A stretch of DNA of 64,000 bases from Myxococcota bacterium. Its GTDB lineage: Bacteria > Myxococcota > Kuafuiibacteriia > Kuafuiibacteriales > Kuafuiibacteriaceae. The position numbers and the translations under genes were made by a program. Position 1 is the first letter of the stretch, and every line of letters starts with the position of its first letter. Location of the stretch: assembly GCA_028289325.1 (NCBI GenBank), contig JANQQN010000055.1, forward strand, positions 1 through 64,000, written 5' to 3'. Shown one piece after another: positions 47,734 to 63,459 of this stretch. The notes under the pieces were generated by a model, which worked only from the letters and a program-made list of their open reading frames with translations, searched no databases and was not told the DNA's origin.

Positions 47734-49013
47734 TGCCGCATCGCCTCTTGCGTATCGAGCTCGACATAAGCCTCCAGAAGCGCTGCCGTCACTTCGAAAG
47801 CAACCTGACCTGCGACAGGGGGATACAACGCCTCGCGGAGCCGAACGAACCAGAATCGCCCTGAACGCCACGCCACCATCTCCCGCAGCGCAGACTGCAG
47901 CCGCCGCCACGCGGCGGGGCGAAGCTCATTTGGTGGGTGAGCGTCCTCCAGCTCGACTAAACACCTGTTCGGCGACGACTCGACGTCCGATTCCTGTAGC
48001 GTGGCGGATGCCGCATCACGTCGCGTGGACCTCGCGAAGACCAGCTGTCCTCGCCACAAGTGAATGACCCCGTGCCCGTGCGGGGAATCGGCAACCAGGG
48101 TTCCCGTGGCCCGAGACTGACCGAGAGTTGCGAGCAGGTCCGGTAACGCGATGATCGAAAAATCGCCGGCGAGACCGGTGTCCTGCACAAAGCCGCGCGG
48201 TTCGAGCCGAGAGGCCACCAACTGTCGCAAGTCGACATCGGACGCGACGGAGGGGCTCGACGACACCAGCTCGTTCTCCGCCTGGTGTAGATGACCACAA
48301 AGCGCGAGGGCTGCGACATGGTTCCATTGAACATAGGGCAGCTCGCCCCACTCGGCCTTCATCGCCAAGAAGTGTTTCAAGGCGTCATCGAGCTTTCCGG
48401 ATCCCCACAGCGTCGCGGCAAGCTCAATGCGCAAGTTCAGCGAGCGCGGCCACGTTTCCAACGCCAGCCCCAGGAGTTCTTCGGCGCTTCGAAAGTGGTG
48501 AAGAGAGCGTAGGAACGCGGCCTTGCAGTCCAGGAACCGCTCTGAGCCCTTCGCCTCCGCGGCAAGCGCATCCAATCTGCGCCCGGCATCGATGGTGGCG
48601 CCCGCCTCGATTCCCAGGCGAATCGAATCGAGCTCGATCTCCGCGAAGAGCTCGCCGGAGAACGGCCGACAGGACTGAAGTACCTCGGTCCCTTTCGAGA
48701 CCTCGTCTGCGATCATGTAGGCCGTGCCGAGAATGCGTCGAGGGAGCCACGCGGTGGGGTGGCTATGGATCGCCCGCTGTGCATGCGCTTCGATCCGCCT
48801 CACGGCCATCGCGGCATGGCGGTTGGGCGGGTGCCGGACAAGCTTGCCCAACAGTAACTTGGCGATGTGGGTATGGCCTTCGGGCGACAGGTCGGACCGT
48901 TCGAGAACCGATGAGCGAATCGACTGAGCTAATTCGTCCGCGGAGTAGCTCGAAGCTATCCAATCGCACCCCGGCCGAGTCGCCCTCCTGAACGAGACCG
49001 CATCCCCCTTCAC
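47730..49013 (-). CDS. TPR-like protein with DUF4388-type domain
   Basis: GDFSIIALPDLLATLGQSRATGTLVADSPHGHGVIHLWRGQLVFARS after a helical repeat region. Confidence 0.7.
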   Translation of the reverse strand: MKGDAVSFRRATRPGCDWIASSYSADELAQSIRSSVLERSDLSPEGHTHIAKLLLGKLVRHPPNRHAAMAVRRIEAHAQRAIHSHPTAWLPRRILGTAYMIADEVSKGTEVLQSCRPFSGELFAEIELDSIRLGIEAGATIDAGRRLDALAAEAKGSERFLDCKAAFLRSLHHFRSAEELLGLALETWPRSLNLRIELAATLWGSGKLDDALKHFLAMKAEWGELPYVQWNHVAALALCGHLHQAENELVSSSPSVASDVDLRQLVASRLEPRGFVQDTGLAGDFSIIALPDLLATLGQSRATGTLVADSPHGHGVIHLWRGQLVFARSTRRDAASATLQESDVESSPNRCLVELEDAHPPNELRPAAWRRLQSALREMVAWRSGRFWFVRLREALYPPVAGQVAFEVTAALLEAYVELDTQEAMRQ

Positions 49014-49126
49014 CCCACAATAGCCCTCTAGGGCGGGAGATATATCCCATCAATCCGGTGAAGAAAAGGGACGCCCAACCGCGGGGTCTCCTCGACCACC
49101 GTTGGGTTCCCCGCGGGAGCGAGCGA

Positions 49127-51319
49127 TCAAGCGGTCTTGGCCGTGCCTCCGCGAGGGGCCCAGTGCGCCAGCTTATCCTGTAGCGATCGACGGTCGATGG
49201 GCTTCGTCAGATAGTCGTCCATGCCCGCCTGCAAACACTCGTCGCGCACCCCCGGCAACGCGTTCGCGGTCAGGGCGATGATCGGGGTCCGGAAGCCGTG
49301 ACGGTCGCGCAAGCGGCGAGTCGCGGCGAGACCGTCCAATACCGGCATCTGCACATCCATGAGCACGGCGGCATACGTCTCTTGTCGAGCCGCTTCAACG
49401 GCCTCTTCACCGTTGTCGACGGTCTCCGGCTCGTAGCCCAGACGACGCAACAGATGAACCGCGAGCTTTCGGTTCACGGGGTTGTCTTCAGCGACCAGGA
49501 TTCGGGGATGGTCATGCGACGCGATCGCTGGCGCCGTCTCGGCGATCGAGACCGGGGTCTCCTCGTCCGCCGATTTCTCGACCAGAGTCGGCCATAAGCT
49601 CCCGTGCCGCAGTGGCTTCAGCAGAAGTCGAGGCTTACATCCACCGGGCCACTCGGCGCGAAACGCGAGCCGATGCCGGATCAGGGTGACCTCTGGTCGT
49701 CGAAGAAGGTCATCGAGGTCCTCACCAGCCAGGCTTTCGTCGACGAGTGCACGCCACACCTCGTCGCCGTCGAGGACGCTCCGCACGGCGGACATGTCGT
49801 CCGCGAAAAGGCAGTCTACGTCTTTTCCGCCGAGCTCGGTCGCGAGTTGGGCTCGCAGGCCTGAACTCGGAACCGCAACCACGATCCGGCCCGGCAGCGG
49901 CGACGGCACCGAACGTTTATCCCCGCCGAACGTCGGCATCGGGTCACTGACGTCGAGCGGCACCTCGGCCGTAAAGCATGAGCCCCGCCCGAGGTCGCTG
50001 CGCACGGAGATTTGGCCGCCCATCAACTCGATGAGCTGCCGGCTGATCGCAAGACCGAGCCCCGTTCCGCCGTGCCGTCGGGTCGCGGACTCATCGACCT
50101 GAGAGAAGGCATGGAAAAGCCTCGGCAGCTTGTCGGGCGGAATTCCAGGCCCGGTATCGGTCACGGAGAATCGGAAAGCACCCGACGCCGTGCGTTCGAG
50201 TCGAGCGACCACCTCGCCGCTGTCGGTGAACTTCACCGCATTGCCGAGCAGATTCACCAGCACTTGGCGAAGCCGGCCGGCGTCACTGATGACGTACCTC
50301 GGCGTCGACGGATGGACGACGAGGGCGAGCTCGAGCCCTTTTTCGTAGGCGCGGGCTGACAAAAGGTCGATGACGCGGTCCATGACCTCCGCCAAGTCCA
50401 CGGGGGCTTCGTTGATTCGCAGCTTGCCAGCCTCGACCTTGGAGAAGTCGAGAATGTCGTTGATGATAGTAAGAAGCGAATCGCTACTATTTCGGATGGT
50501 CTGCGCGAAGTCCTTTTGCTCCTCGGTCATCGGCGTTTCGAGCAGCAGTTCGGTCATTCCGACGACGCCGTTCATCGGCGTGCGGATCTCGTGACTCATC
50601 GTGGCGAGAAACGTACTCTTGGCCTCGCTGGCCAGCTCCGCGGCCCGTTTGGCGCTCGCCAGCGACCGCTGGGCTTGTTCGAGCTCCGACACCTTCTGAG
50701 CGAGTTCTTGGTTGCGGCCTTCGAGCTGCCGCTCGAAGTGGTCGCGCCCAACCTCGAACATGCACCCAAACGCGAGTAGAGCGCCGTACACCAACGCCAG
50801 TCGCAGCAGAACAGGAGACGCGTGCGGCACCACCGCGCCGGGGCTGTCGAGCCAGGCTGCGCCGATGATGTTGACCGCCAGCAACGCGACGGCCAAGATC
50901 GCCCCTAAGCGGGCGCCGAGAAAGAACACTGCGACCAGCGGGAAGGAACACAACCAGATGATCCCCGTACCGTTGGCTCCCCCCCAAAAGACAAGACAAG
51001 TGAAGAACACCGATACGCCGGTCAGGCCGATGTAGCTGACGATCCGCTCGTCGAGGCCGCTTCGCAGTCCGAGCAGCAACCCGACCAACACGGTGCCGAA
51101 GCCGAAATCGATGGTGGCGAGAAACCGGTCCCCGCAATAACTATTGTAGGCGCCCATGAAGACCAGGTAGCCGACGGCGACGTACAAGATGAACTTGATC
51201 ACTTTTCGGCGTCGACGACGCAAGTGATCCTCTTGGCACGGCCGCGCGAGCAGGTCGCTCGTGCGCACGCCTCGCCCCGGTCGGCTCGACCGGCGCGCAA
51301 CCGCGACAAGATGGTCCAT
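49127..51319 (-). CDS. Membrane hybrid histidine kinase/response regulator
   Basis: TM region; FLATMSHEIRTPMNGVVGMTELLLE; NAVKFTDSG, DTGPGIPPDKLPRLFHAF, GTGLGLAIS; REC RILVAEDNPVNRKLAVHLL...AVLMDVQMPVLDG. Confidence 0.95.
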   Translation of the reverse strand: MDHLVAVARRSSRPGRGVRTSDLLARPCQEDHLRRRRRKVIKFILYVAVGYLVFMGAYNSYCGDRFLATIDFGFGTVLVGLLLGLRSGLDERIVSYIGLTGVSVFFTCLVFWGGANGTGIIWLCSFPLVAVFFLGARLGAILAVALLAVNIIGAAWLDSPGAVVPHASPVLLRLALVYGALLAFGCMFEVGRDHFERQLEGRNQELAQKVSELEQAQRSLASAKRAAELASEAKSTFLATMSHEIRTPMNGVVGMTELLLETPMTEEQKDFAQTIRNSSDSLLTIINDILDFSKVEAGKLRINEAPVDLAEVMDRVIDLLSARAYEKGLELALVVHPSTPRYVISDAGRLRQVLVNLLGNAVKFTDSGEVVARLERTASGAFRFSVTDTGPGIPPDKLPRLFHAFSQVDESATRRHGGTGLGLAISRQLIELMGGQISVRSDLGRGSCFTAEVPLDVSDPMPTFGGDKRSVPSPLPGRIVVAVPSSGLRAQLATELGGKDVDCLFADDMSAVRSVLDGDEVWRALVDESLAGEDLDDLLRRPEVTLIRHRLAFRAEWPGGCKPRLLLKPLRHGSLWPTLVEKSADEETPVSIAETAPAIASHDHPRILVAEDNPVNRKLAVHLLRRLGYEPETVDNGEEAVEAARQETYAAVLMDVQMPVLDGLAATRRLRDRHGFRTPIIALTANALPGVRDECLQAGMDDYLTKPIDRRSLQDKLAHWAPRGGTAKTA

Positions 51320-51423
51320 AGCCCCAACGTACGGGTTCGGCCCAGTCTAAACGGTCTTGAGGATGTCTCGGAGCCGCGGCAAACAACACGCCGCTTCAAG
51401 GCGCGCATGATACACCTTGGGCC

Positions 51424-52095
51424 GTGACGACATTCTGCAATGAAGCATGGCTGCGAAACGCCGGCCTCATCGAATCCATCGAACAGCACGCCTTCAATCG
51501 GGAGCTGGCCGCCAGCGATCTCGCGCCGGACCGCTTTCAACGCTATGTGATTCAGGACAGCCTATACCTCAAGCGCTATGGTCAAGTGTTGGCGCTTTGC
51601 GGCGCGAAGGCCTCGACGCAAGAAGACCTCGCCTTCTTTACCGCGTCCGCTGGCGAAGCGATCCGGGTCGAGCAGTCGATGCACGGCGACTTCCTCGATC
51701 AGTTCGGGGTGTCCGCAGCCGAGCTCGCTGACGCAAAACCGTCCCCGGTTTGCCGAGCGTATACCGATTTCTTGCTCGCGAGCGCGTGGGGCGAGCCGTA
51801 TCCCGTCGCGGTCGCGGCCACCCTGCCGTGCTTTTGGGTCTACGGGCACATCGGCCGCAACATCGCTCGCCGCACCGTCGACAACAATCGCTATCGTGCT
51901 TGGATCGATACCTACTCTGACCCCGGCTTCGCCCAAGCCGTCGAGCAGATCAAGACGATCACCGATCGCGTCGCGGCCGAAGCGGACCAAGCCACCATCG
52001 TCGCCATGCACGAAGCTTTTCGACTCTCGACCCTATACGAGTACATGTTTTGGGACTCCGCCTACGCGGGGGCCGACTGGCCGCTCATGGGCTGA
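51424..52095 (+). CDS. tenA: TenA/thiaminase II family protein
   Basis: FQRYVIQDSLYLKRYGQVLALCGAKA, LPCFWVYGHIGRNI, YRAWIDTYSDPGFAQAV, EYMFWDSAY. Confidence 0.85.
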   Translation: MTTFCNEAWLRNAGLIESIEQHAFNRELAASDLAPDRFQRYVIQDSLYLKRYGQVLALCGAKASTQEDLAFFTASAGEAIRVEQSMHGDFLDQFGVSAAELADAKPSPVCRAYTDFLLASAWGEPYPVAVAATLPCFWVYGHIGRNIARRTVDNNRYRAWIDTYSDPGFAQAVEQIKTITDRVAAEADQATIVAMHEAFRLSTLYEYMFWDSAYAGADWPLMG

Positions 52096-52139
52096 TGCTC
52101 GGCCCTCTCGCTCGCTCGTATCGAACGAGAGGCGCGAGT

Positions 52140-53855
52140 CTAGGCGGCGGGAGCTTCGCTATCCAACCCGTGAGATGGAAGCCGGTTCAAGACGAACGAT
52201 GGCTTCGGGATCTCGACCTGCAGATCGGGATAGAAATCCTCGAAGTCTGGGCGTGATTTGGCCTCCAGCTGCCGTCCAACATACTGCGCCGGCGCGAGAT
52301 CGAAGGTCAGCCCATGAGCTTTGAAGTCTCCGCTGAGGCGGTGTTGCAGCTGCTCCAATCGAACCAATGTGGACAGATATGCGCTTCGCCACACTTCGAG
52401 AAACAGCCGGTGATCCATCGGGTTGTTGGCGAGCAGCCTACGCTGCCGATTGGAAGGCAAGAACGTGAACACGCTGACTTCCGGATAGCGACGAAGCACC
52501 CAGTTGCGAGCGTTCTCGAAGCGGGTATACGAGATGGTTCGAACGCTTTGATCCAGGTGGTAGAGCAGGCCGCGAGACCGGGCATAACCAGGTTCTTTTG
52601 AAACGTAAGGAACAAAAGGATCGATCACAACCACCAACGTGGCCTCGCGCCGGATCGCTTCCACGAAGTTCGACGTCCGCGTCACCGCGCCGTCTTCGTA
52701 GTATCGACCTTCGATCTCTACCGACGGAAACACCGGAGCGAAACTCAAGGAAGCCTGCGCAGCTTTGCTGATCGGAACGTGGTTGTGCATCTCCGCCCCA
52801 AACAGCACGTGTTGCCGAGCGTCTTGATCCGACGCACCGATGTATAGCTCGGATACGAGCTCACGGAAGTCATTGGTCGTACCCGGCACCTCCAGCGCCA
52901 GGCGGAGCATCTCTTCGAAGGCATCGGATCGAAACAGAGGCTGAACGAAGTCGCTGTACTCGAGAAAGAAGTCGTCGAGAGAGCGACGCGCGCTCCTACG
53001 CACTATGCTCACCAGCCATTTCACCGCGGCTTGGAGCGCTCTCTTCGACCGGGACAGCGCGTGACGATAGTTGAGATGACCGATCTTCAGCAGCCGAAGG
53101 TTGAGCGGGGGCATTCGGGTGTCGCGATGACCGACCAGGCTGGCCATGAATTCGTCGACCGAATACCCGACCGCGAGCGTGCTTGCGACCACGGCGCCCG
53201 CGCTGATCCCAAACAGCATCTGCATCCGATTCAGCGCCCCGGGCGGCAGGCAATCGCTCAAGCACTTGAGAACGCCGAGCTCGAAGTAGATGCCCGTGAT
53301 ACCCCCACCCGACAGGCAAAGCGCCGTCTTGTCGACCCGCCGGGTCTGGATCATCCGGCAAGACTCCACCAAGGCACGCACCGAAAATGGCATCCCGTCC
53401 CTAGGCGCGCCGCCATCGCGGAGGACCTGACGAACCCCGTGTGCCCCGAGCTGCAACAGGAAAGCGTCGACGGCGGGGCCGTCAACGTCGGAGACGAGGG
53501 CGACGATGCGATGAAAACCATACCGAGCCTCGACATCTTCGCGGTGGTCGAGCTGCTTAAGAAGCTCGATGCTCTCCTCCGCCCGTAGACTGAACCGGGT
53601 ACCGTCGCTCAAGGGACGAACGTCGACCAGCACGAGATTCGCATACTCGTGCTCGAGGCGTTGGCGGACGGCCACGGGCGTTCGCTCGTGAGCGAGCGTC
53701 ACCGTAAGCTCATCGATGCTCACCCGAACCGCCCCCGGCATCCAGGTCACGTCGTGTCCCGATTCCTCAAGCTCGCACGCGAATACGCGAAGCGCATCGC
53801 GGGACGGCGCGAAGTAGATGATGTGGCGCTCACCTATGCAGCTGGGAGAATTCAT
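52140..53855 (-). CDS. Patatin-like phospholipase family protein
   Basis: ALCLSGGGITGIYFELGVLKCL, LFGISAGAVVAS, YYEDGAVTRTSNF. Confidence 0.85.
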   Translation of the reverse strand: MNSPSCIGERHIIYFAPSRDALRVFACELEESGHDVTWMPGAVRVSIDELTVTLAHERTPVAVRQRLEHEYANLVLVDVRPLSDGTRFSLRAEESIELLKQLDHREDVEARYGFHRIVALVSDVDGPAVDAFLLQLGAHGVRQVLRDGGAPRDGMPFSVRALVESCRMIQTRRVDKTALCLSGGGITGIYFELGVLKCLSDCLPPGALNRMQMLFGISAGAVVASTLAVGYSVDEFMASLVGHRDTRMPPLNLRLLKIGHLNYRHALSRSKRALQAAVKWLVSIVRRSARRSLDDFFLEYSDFVQPLFRSDAFEEMLRLALEVPGTTNDFRELVSELYIGASDQDARQHVLFGAEMHNHVPISKAAQASLSFAPVFPSVEIEGRYYEDGAVTRTSNFVEAIRREATLVVVIDPFVPYVSKEPGYARSRGLLYHLDQSVRTISYTRFENARNWVLRRYPEVSVFTFLPSNRQRRLLANNPMDHRLFLEVWRSAYLSTLVRLEQLQHRLSGDFKAHGLTFDLAPAQYVGRQLEAKSRPDFEDFYPDLQVEIPKPSFVLNRLPSHGLDSEAPAA

Positions 53856-54206
53856 TAGGGTCGCCTCACGAAAAGAAGTCTACCGCGCCACGTCATAACG
53901 CACTAGCTCAACGCGGCCGAGACCTCGCCGATCCGCGCGATGGACGGCCCTCGTATTCTTCTCCGCGATTTTCATGATCCGCACCGGTTCCCGCTCATCA
54001 CTTCGCGAAGACGGTGCCGCCGAAGCGCAACGACGCCTAGGTCTGCCTCCCATGTCGGTGACCGAACGTCCCTCATTGACCGGCGAGCAAGCACGAAACT
54101 CGGCGCGGCGCCGGCTCGGCAGTCTGGTGTCAGCTCTCTTGTCCACGTTTTGCGATCGATCTGCCCCGCCGGATCGGATCAGTATTCGCGCGTGGCGAGA
54201 TACCGA

Positions 54207-54725
54207 ATGCTCTGCGGGGCACTAACACTTCTGTTGGCATGCGGCGGGTCCGACGGCCCCGACACGGGATCGAACAGCGGTCTGCCGCTCACCCAGCTGG
54301 AAGAGTCGATGCTTGGCACCTGGATTCGAAGTGCTTCGAATGAGACGGAGTACTATATCTTCGAAGAAGGCCGGCTGGCCTGCCGCTTTACCCGCCTCGG
54401 CGACAACTTCACTTCCCGAGCATTCGAAGTGAAGATCACCGACTAGGCCCTGGACGAAGAGAACCCCGAGACCGATGAGAACAGCGCGTTGATTCCGGAA
54501 GGAAGCACACTCATTCCATTGAGCTATCAGGCGGTCGGTGGAGACTTCTTTGACTTCGATAGATACGTCGTCGAGACCGATGCATTCGTCACGAACTACG
54601 TACCCGAAAGAATCGCCCGACGGGTGAGCATCTTCTCTTGGAATAGCGCGCGAATCGCCTGCGACGACCGCGCAATCGGGAGCACCGGAACCAACGAACG
54701 ACGCGGAACCAGGGCCGATGACTGA
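54207..54725 (+). pseudogene. Small lipoprotein ORF split by an in-frame TAG at 54444-54446
   Basis: MLCGALTLLLACGGSDGPDTG...FEVKITD* then in the same frame ALDEENPETDENSALIPEGSTLIPLSYQAVGGDFFDFDRYVVETD... Confidence 0.5.
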
Positions 54726-55177
54726 ACCGTCGACGCGCTCGTAACGATGAACAGACGTATCCTACGAGGCGCCGATGCGTCTATATTGAGTGGATACATT
54801 GCCGAACCACGGCCACCCGCCTTCCCTCGAGACGGGCCGGCCACCTCGGCGTGGGGAGCCGTGGGGAGCGGAGCAGAATGAGCGACGCATTCCGCCACCG
54901 TGCTCAGGAATCGGATACCCTCTTACCTCTTGGCGCCCTTAGTCCGACCGGACCGGCGGCTAAGACTTCCACGGAGTCGCGCTGAAGGCCGCCCGCAGGA
55001 GCGCGTCTGATAGACCTTGCGAACAAGATGTCAACGCGCACTGCGACGCCCGATAACGCGTTGCGCTGCATTGAATGCCCGCCAGGTACCGGACGTCGGT
55101 CGCCGGTCGATTGCTCTCGCGAATGAGTCCGCCTAGCATCGGCGAGTCACCCTCGAAACAAGGACGGATAGTGGAGT

Positions 55178-60745
<5,568 letters not shown>

Positions 60746-60826
60746 ATCACTTGCGCCTCGGCGTTAGCCTCATGAATGGCGCCTTGACCGCGTTCGTGCT
60801 CAAGGCGCCGTACGACCCGCTCCGCA

Positions 60827-61050
60827 CTAGAACAGCTTGGTGACCGTCACCTGGCCGCCGAGAGAGAAGACCGACGACACGGTGGGCGACAAGCCAGGAT
60901 TCTCCAGCGATACCAGGTACATCCGAGGCCCACGCCAAGCCCGACGCCCCAGCCGGCAGCAAGAGCGAACTCCAGACCCCGTGCAGGGATGCATGGTTGT
61001 CCATGGAACCCGCGAAGCCCACCATTTGGGCACAGACTCGGTGAATTGAT
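60827..61050 (-). pseudogene. Frameshifted remnant of an outer-membrane protein-like C-terminus
   Basis: One minus frame reads VGFAGSMDNHASLHGVWSSLLLPAGASGLAW, another continues GPRMYLVSLENPGLSPTVSSVFSLGGQVTVTKLF* (terminal Phe). Confidence 0.35.
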
Positions 61051-61104
61051 CGGATGTCTGAACCGAGACCTCCGGCTCTCACGACAACGACGCGGCGCCG
61101 GGGG

Positions 61105-63408
61105 TCACCACAGCTCGGCGTCGGTGCCTACGGACGCCGAGCCCGCCGCGTCCGCGACGTACGCGGCATCTTCGGGCGACGGCTCCAACGGCGACTCGAC
61201 CGGCTGCAACGCAACGCACCGATGAAGAACATCCAGCACGGATTCGACGGACAGGGGCTTGGGCAGGAACTCGTTCATGCCCGCGTCTTCGCAGCGCTTG
61301 CGATCCGCCGACGAGACATAGGCAGTTGCGGCGACGATCGGCAGGCGGGAACCGATAGTCCGCCGGATGGTTCGCGTCGCTTCCCAGCCGTCCATGCGGG
61401 GCATCTCGCAATCCATGAATACGAGGTCGTATTGGTTCTCCTCGACCATCGCCACCGCCTCTACTCCGTCCTCGGCGAGATCGACCGCGTAGCCTTGTTT
61501 CGAGACGATTCGCCGCAGGAGGAGTCGATTGATCCGATCGTCATCGACGACCAATACTCTGCCGCTCCGAGGGGCCATCAATGGTGGCTCGACCGGCTCG
61601 ACGGCAAAGCAACGCTGGAGAACATCCAGCACGGATTCGACGGACAGGGGCTTGGGCAGAAACTCGTTCATGCCCGCGTCTTCGCAGCGCTTGCGATCCG
61701 ACGACGAGACATAGGCGGTAGCGGCGATGATCGGCAGGCGGGAACCAATGGTCCGCCGGATGGTTCGCGTCGCTTCCCAGCCGTCCATGCGGGGCATCTC
61801 GCAATCCATGAATACGAGGCCGTATTGATTCTCTTCGACCATCGCCACCGCCTCTACCCCGTCCTCCGCGAGATCGACCGCGTAGCCTTGCTTCGAGACG
61901 ATTCGCCGCAAGAGCATTCGATTGATCCGATCGTCATCGACCACCAACACTCTTCCGCTCCGAGGAGCCATCGACTCTCCGTACGTTCGAACGCTGCCGC
62001 CCAGCCGCGCCGGAACCCGGATGATGAATCGACTCCCTTTCCCGAGCGCGCTTTCCAACCGAATGTCGCCCTCGAGCAGGGTTACGACTTTGCGCACGAT
62101 GGCCAACCCGACCCCGGTACCTCCTATCCTCCGGGTCGATGAATCGTCACCTTGCGTGAACATCTCGAAGATGCGTTCGTGGTCGGCGGCCGCAATACCG
62201 GGACCGGTATCCGCCACTTCGACCTCTACCGTTCCCATCTGTCCGCCGTTGGGCTCGAATCGAAGGCCGAGCGTCACCCGCCCGCAATCGGTAAACTTCA
62301 CGGCATTATCGAGCAGACGCTGGGCCGCCTGTACCAGCCTCGGGCCATCGATCACGATCCGGCGCGGGAATCCGCTCGCGACGTCGGTCCGTAGCTCTAG
62401 GCCCTTTCGTTTCGCATCCTCGGCCACGGTAACCATGGACAGACGAAACTCATCGACGAGATCGACGTTCGACGGCGTTGCCTTGGTCTCGTCATCCGTG
62501 ACGGCGACGAAGTCCAGTACCTCTCCAAGGATGCCGGTAAGTCGGCTGGACGAGCGCTGCAGGACATCTATGAGCGCGTCGAAGTCCTCCGGATGGCGTT
62601 CCGCGCGCAGCGCCGAACTCGCGCCGGTAATCCCGTTTAGCGGCGTTCGGATTTCATGACTGATCACCCGCAAGAAGCGCTGGCGAACCTCGAGCGCAGC
62701 TGAGACCTGGTCATAGGCCGCCTTGAGCTCCTGATGTTTGAAGTTGAGCTCTTTCTGTTGAAGTACCAACTCTTGCAGCGCGCTCCGGGAAGCGAACACG
62801 CTTCGGTACATTCGACCCAACCGGCTCCACATCGTCGTCGATTGCGGCGGGGTCACGACGTAGGTCGCCTGCCGACCGGTCATTGACCACGCGACATCCG
62901 CTAGCTCCAACCCGAGGATGAGAGGCAGTCCCTGCAACACACCCGAAGTAAATCGAAAAAACTCCGGCGACACTTCGTAGGGTTCGGGGATCTCGATCTC
63001 TATCCAAATCTGGCCGCCAGGCAGACTCTTCTGCGCCACATTTAGGTGGGAGAAAGTTCGCTCCAGCCCGAAACGATTGCCCAAGGTGTAGAGTAGTTGG
63101 GGACTCGCAACGACAGACAGCGCTTTCCCGACTGCGCCACCGAGCGGCAGTCTGCGCGGATCTTTTGCCCAGTCTTCGAGTCTTACTCCTATTGAAAGCA
63201 TCATCGACTCTGCGCGTCGATAGAGCTCGCAGATATCTCTCCATGCGAATCGTCCGCGATATCCGATGAGATGCTCCAACCCTTCGCGGAATATGACGTC
63301 TTCGTCACCTACCGCCGCTTTGGACACAGACCGAAAGTCTTCAAGGGATTCCGCGGCTACCTCTTTACCGCGCGCGAGTCCATCTATGTCCTCAGCATTC
63401 AATTTCAC
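61105..63408 (-). CDS. Hybrid histidine kinase with novel N-terminal region and two near-identical receiver domains
   Basis: FLRVISHEIRTPLNGITGASSALRAE; DTGPGIAAADHERIFEMFTQGD; two copies of GRVLVVDDDRINR.LLRRIVSKQGYAVDLAEDGVEAVAMVEENQY.LVFMDCEMPRMDGWEATRTIRRTIGSRLPI.AATAY. Confidence 0.95.
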   Translation of the reverse strand: MKLNAEDIDGLARGKEVAAESLEDFRSVSKAAVGDEDVIFREGLEHLIGYRGRFAWRDICELYRRAESMMLSIGVRLEDWAKDPRRLPLGGAVGKALSVVASPQLLYTLGNRFGLERTFSHLNVAQKSLPGGQIWIEIEIPEPYEVSPEFFRFTSGVLQGLPLILGLELADVAWSMTGRQATYVVTPPQSTTMWSRLGRMYRSVFASRSALQELVLQQKELNFKHQELKAAYDQVSAALEVRQRFLRVISHEIRTPLNGITGASSALRAERHPEDFDALIDVLQRSSSRLTGILGEVLDFVAVTDDETKATPSNVDLVDEFRLSMVTVAEDAKRKGLELRTDVASGFPRRIVIDGPRLVQAAQRLLDNAVKFTDCGRVTLGLRFEPNGGQMGTVEVEVADTGPGIAAADHERIFEMFTQGDDSSTRRIGGTGVGLAIVRKVVTLLEGDIRLESALGKGSRFIIRVPARLGGSVRTYGESMAPRSGRVLVVDDDRINRMLLRRIVSKQGYAVDLAEDGVEAVAMVEENQYGLVFMDCEMPRMDGWEATRTIRRTIGSRLPIIAATAYVSSSDRKRCEDAGMNEFLPKPLSVESVLDVLQRCFAVEPVEPPLMAPRSGRVLVVDDDRINRLLLRRIVSKQGYAVDLAEDGVEAVAMVEENQYDLVFMDCEMPRMDGWEATRTIRRTIGSRLPIVAATAYVSSADRKRCEDAGMNEFLPKPLSVESVLDVLHRCVALQPVESPLEPSPEDAAYVADAAGSASVGTDAELW
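61195..61975. repeat. Tandem duplication, period ~393 bp (receiver domain)
   Basis: aacatccagcacggattcgacggacaggggcttgggca at 61228 and again at 61621, with near-identity across the unit. Confidence 0.9.
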
Positions 63409-63459
63409 CCTCTGTCGCGTGTAGGTTTCGGATGCGCGTGATGGCAGGAGGCCACGTCA

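Noticed and set aside
61054-62142. Plus ORF of 362 aa with internal repeats (MKNIQHGFDGQGLGQELVHARVFAALAIRRRDIG)
   Set aside because: Repeat is just the antisense of the tandem receiver duplication in the hybrid kinase.
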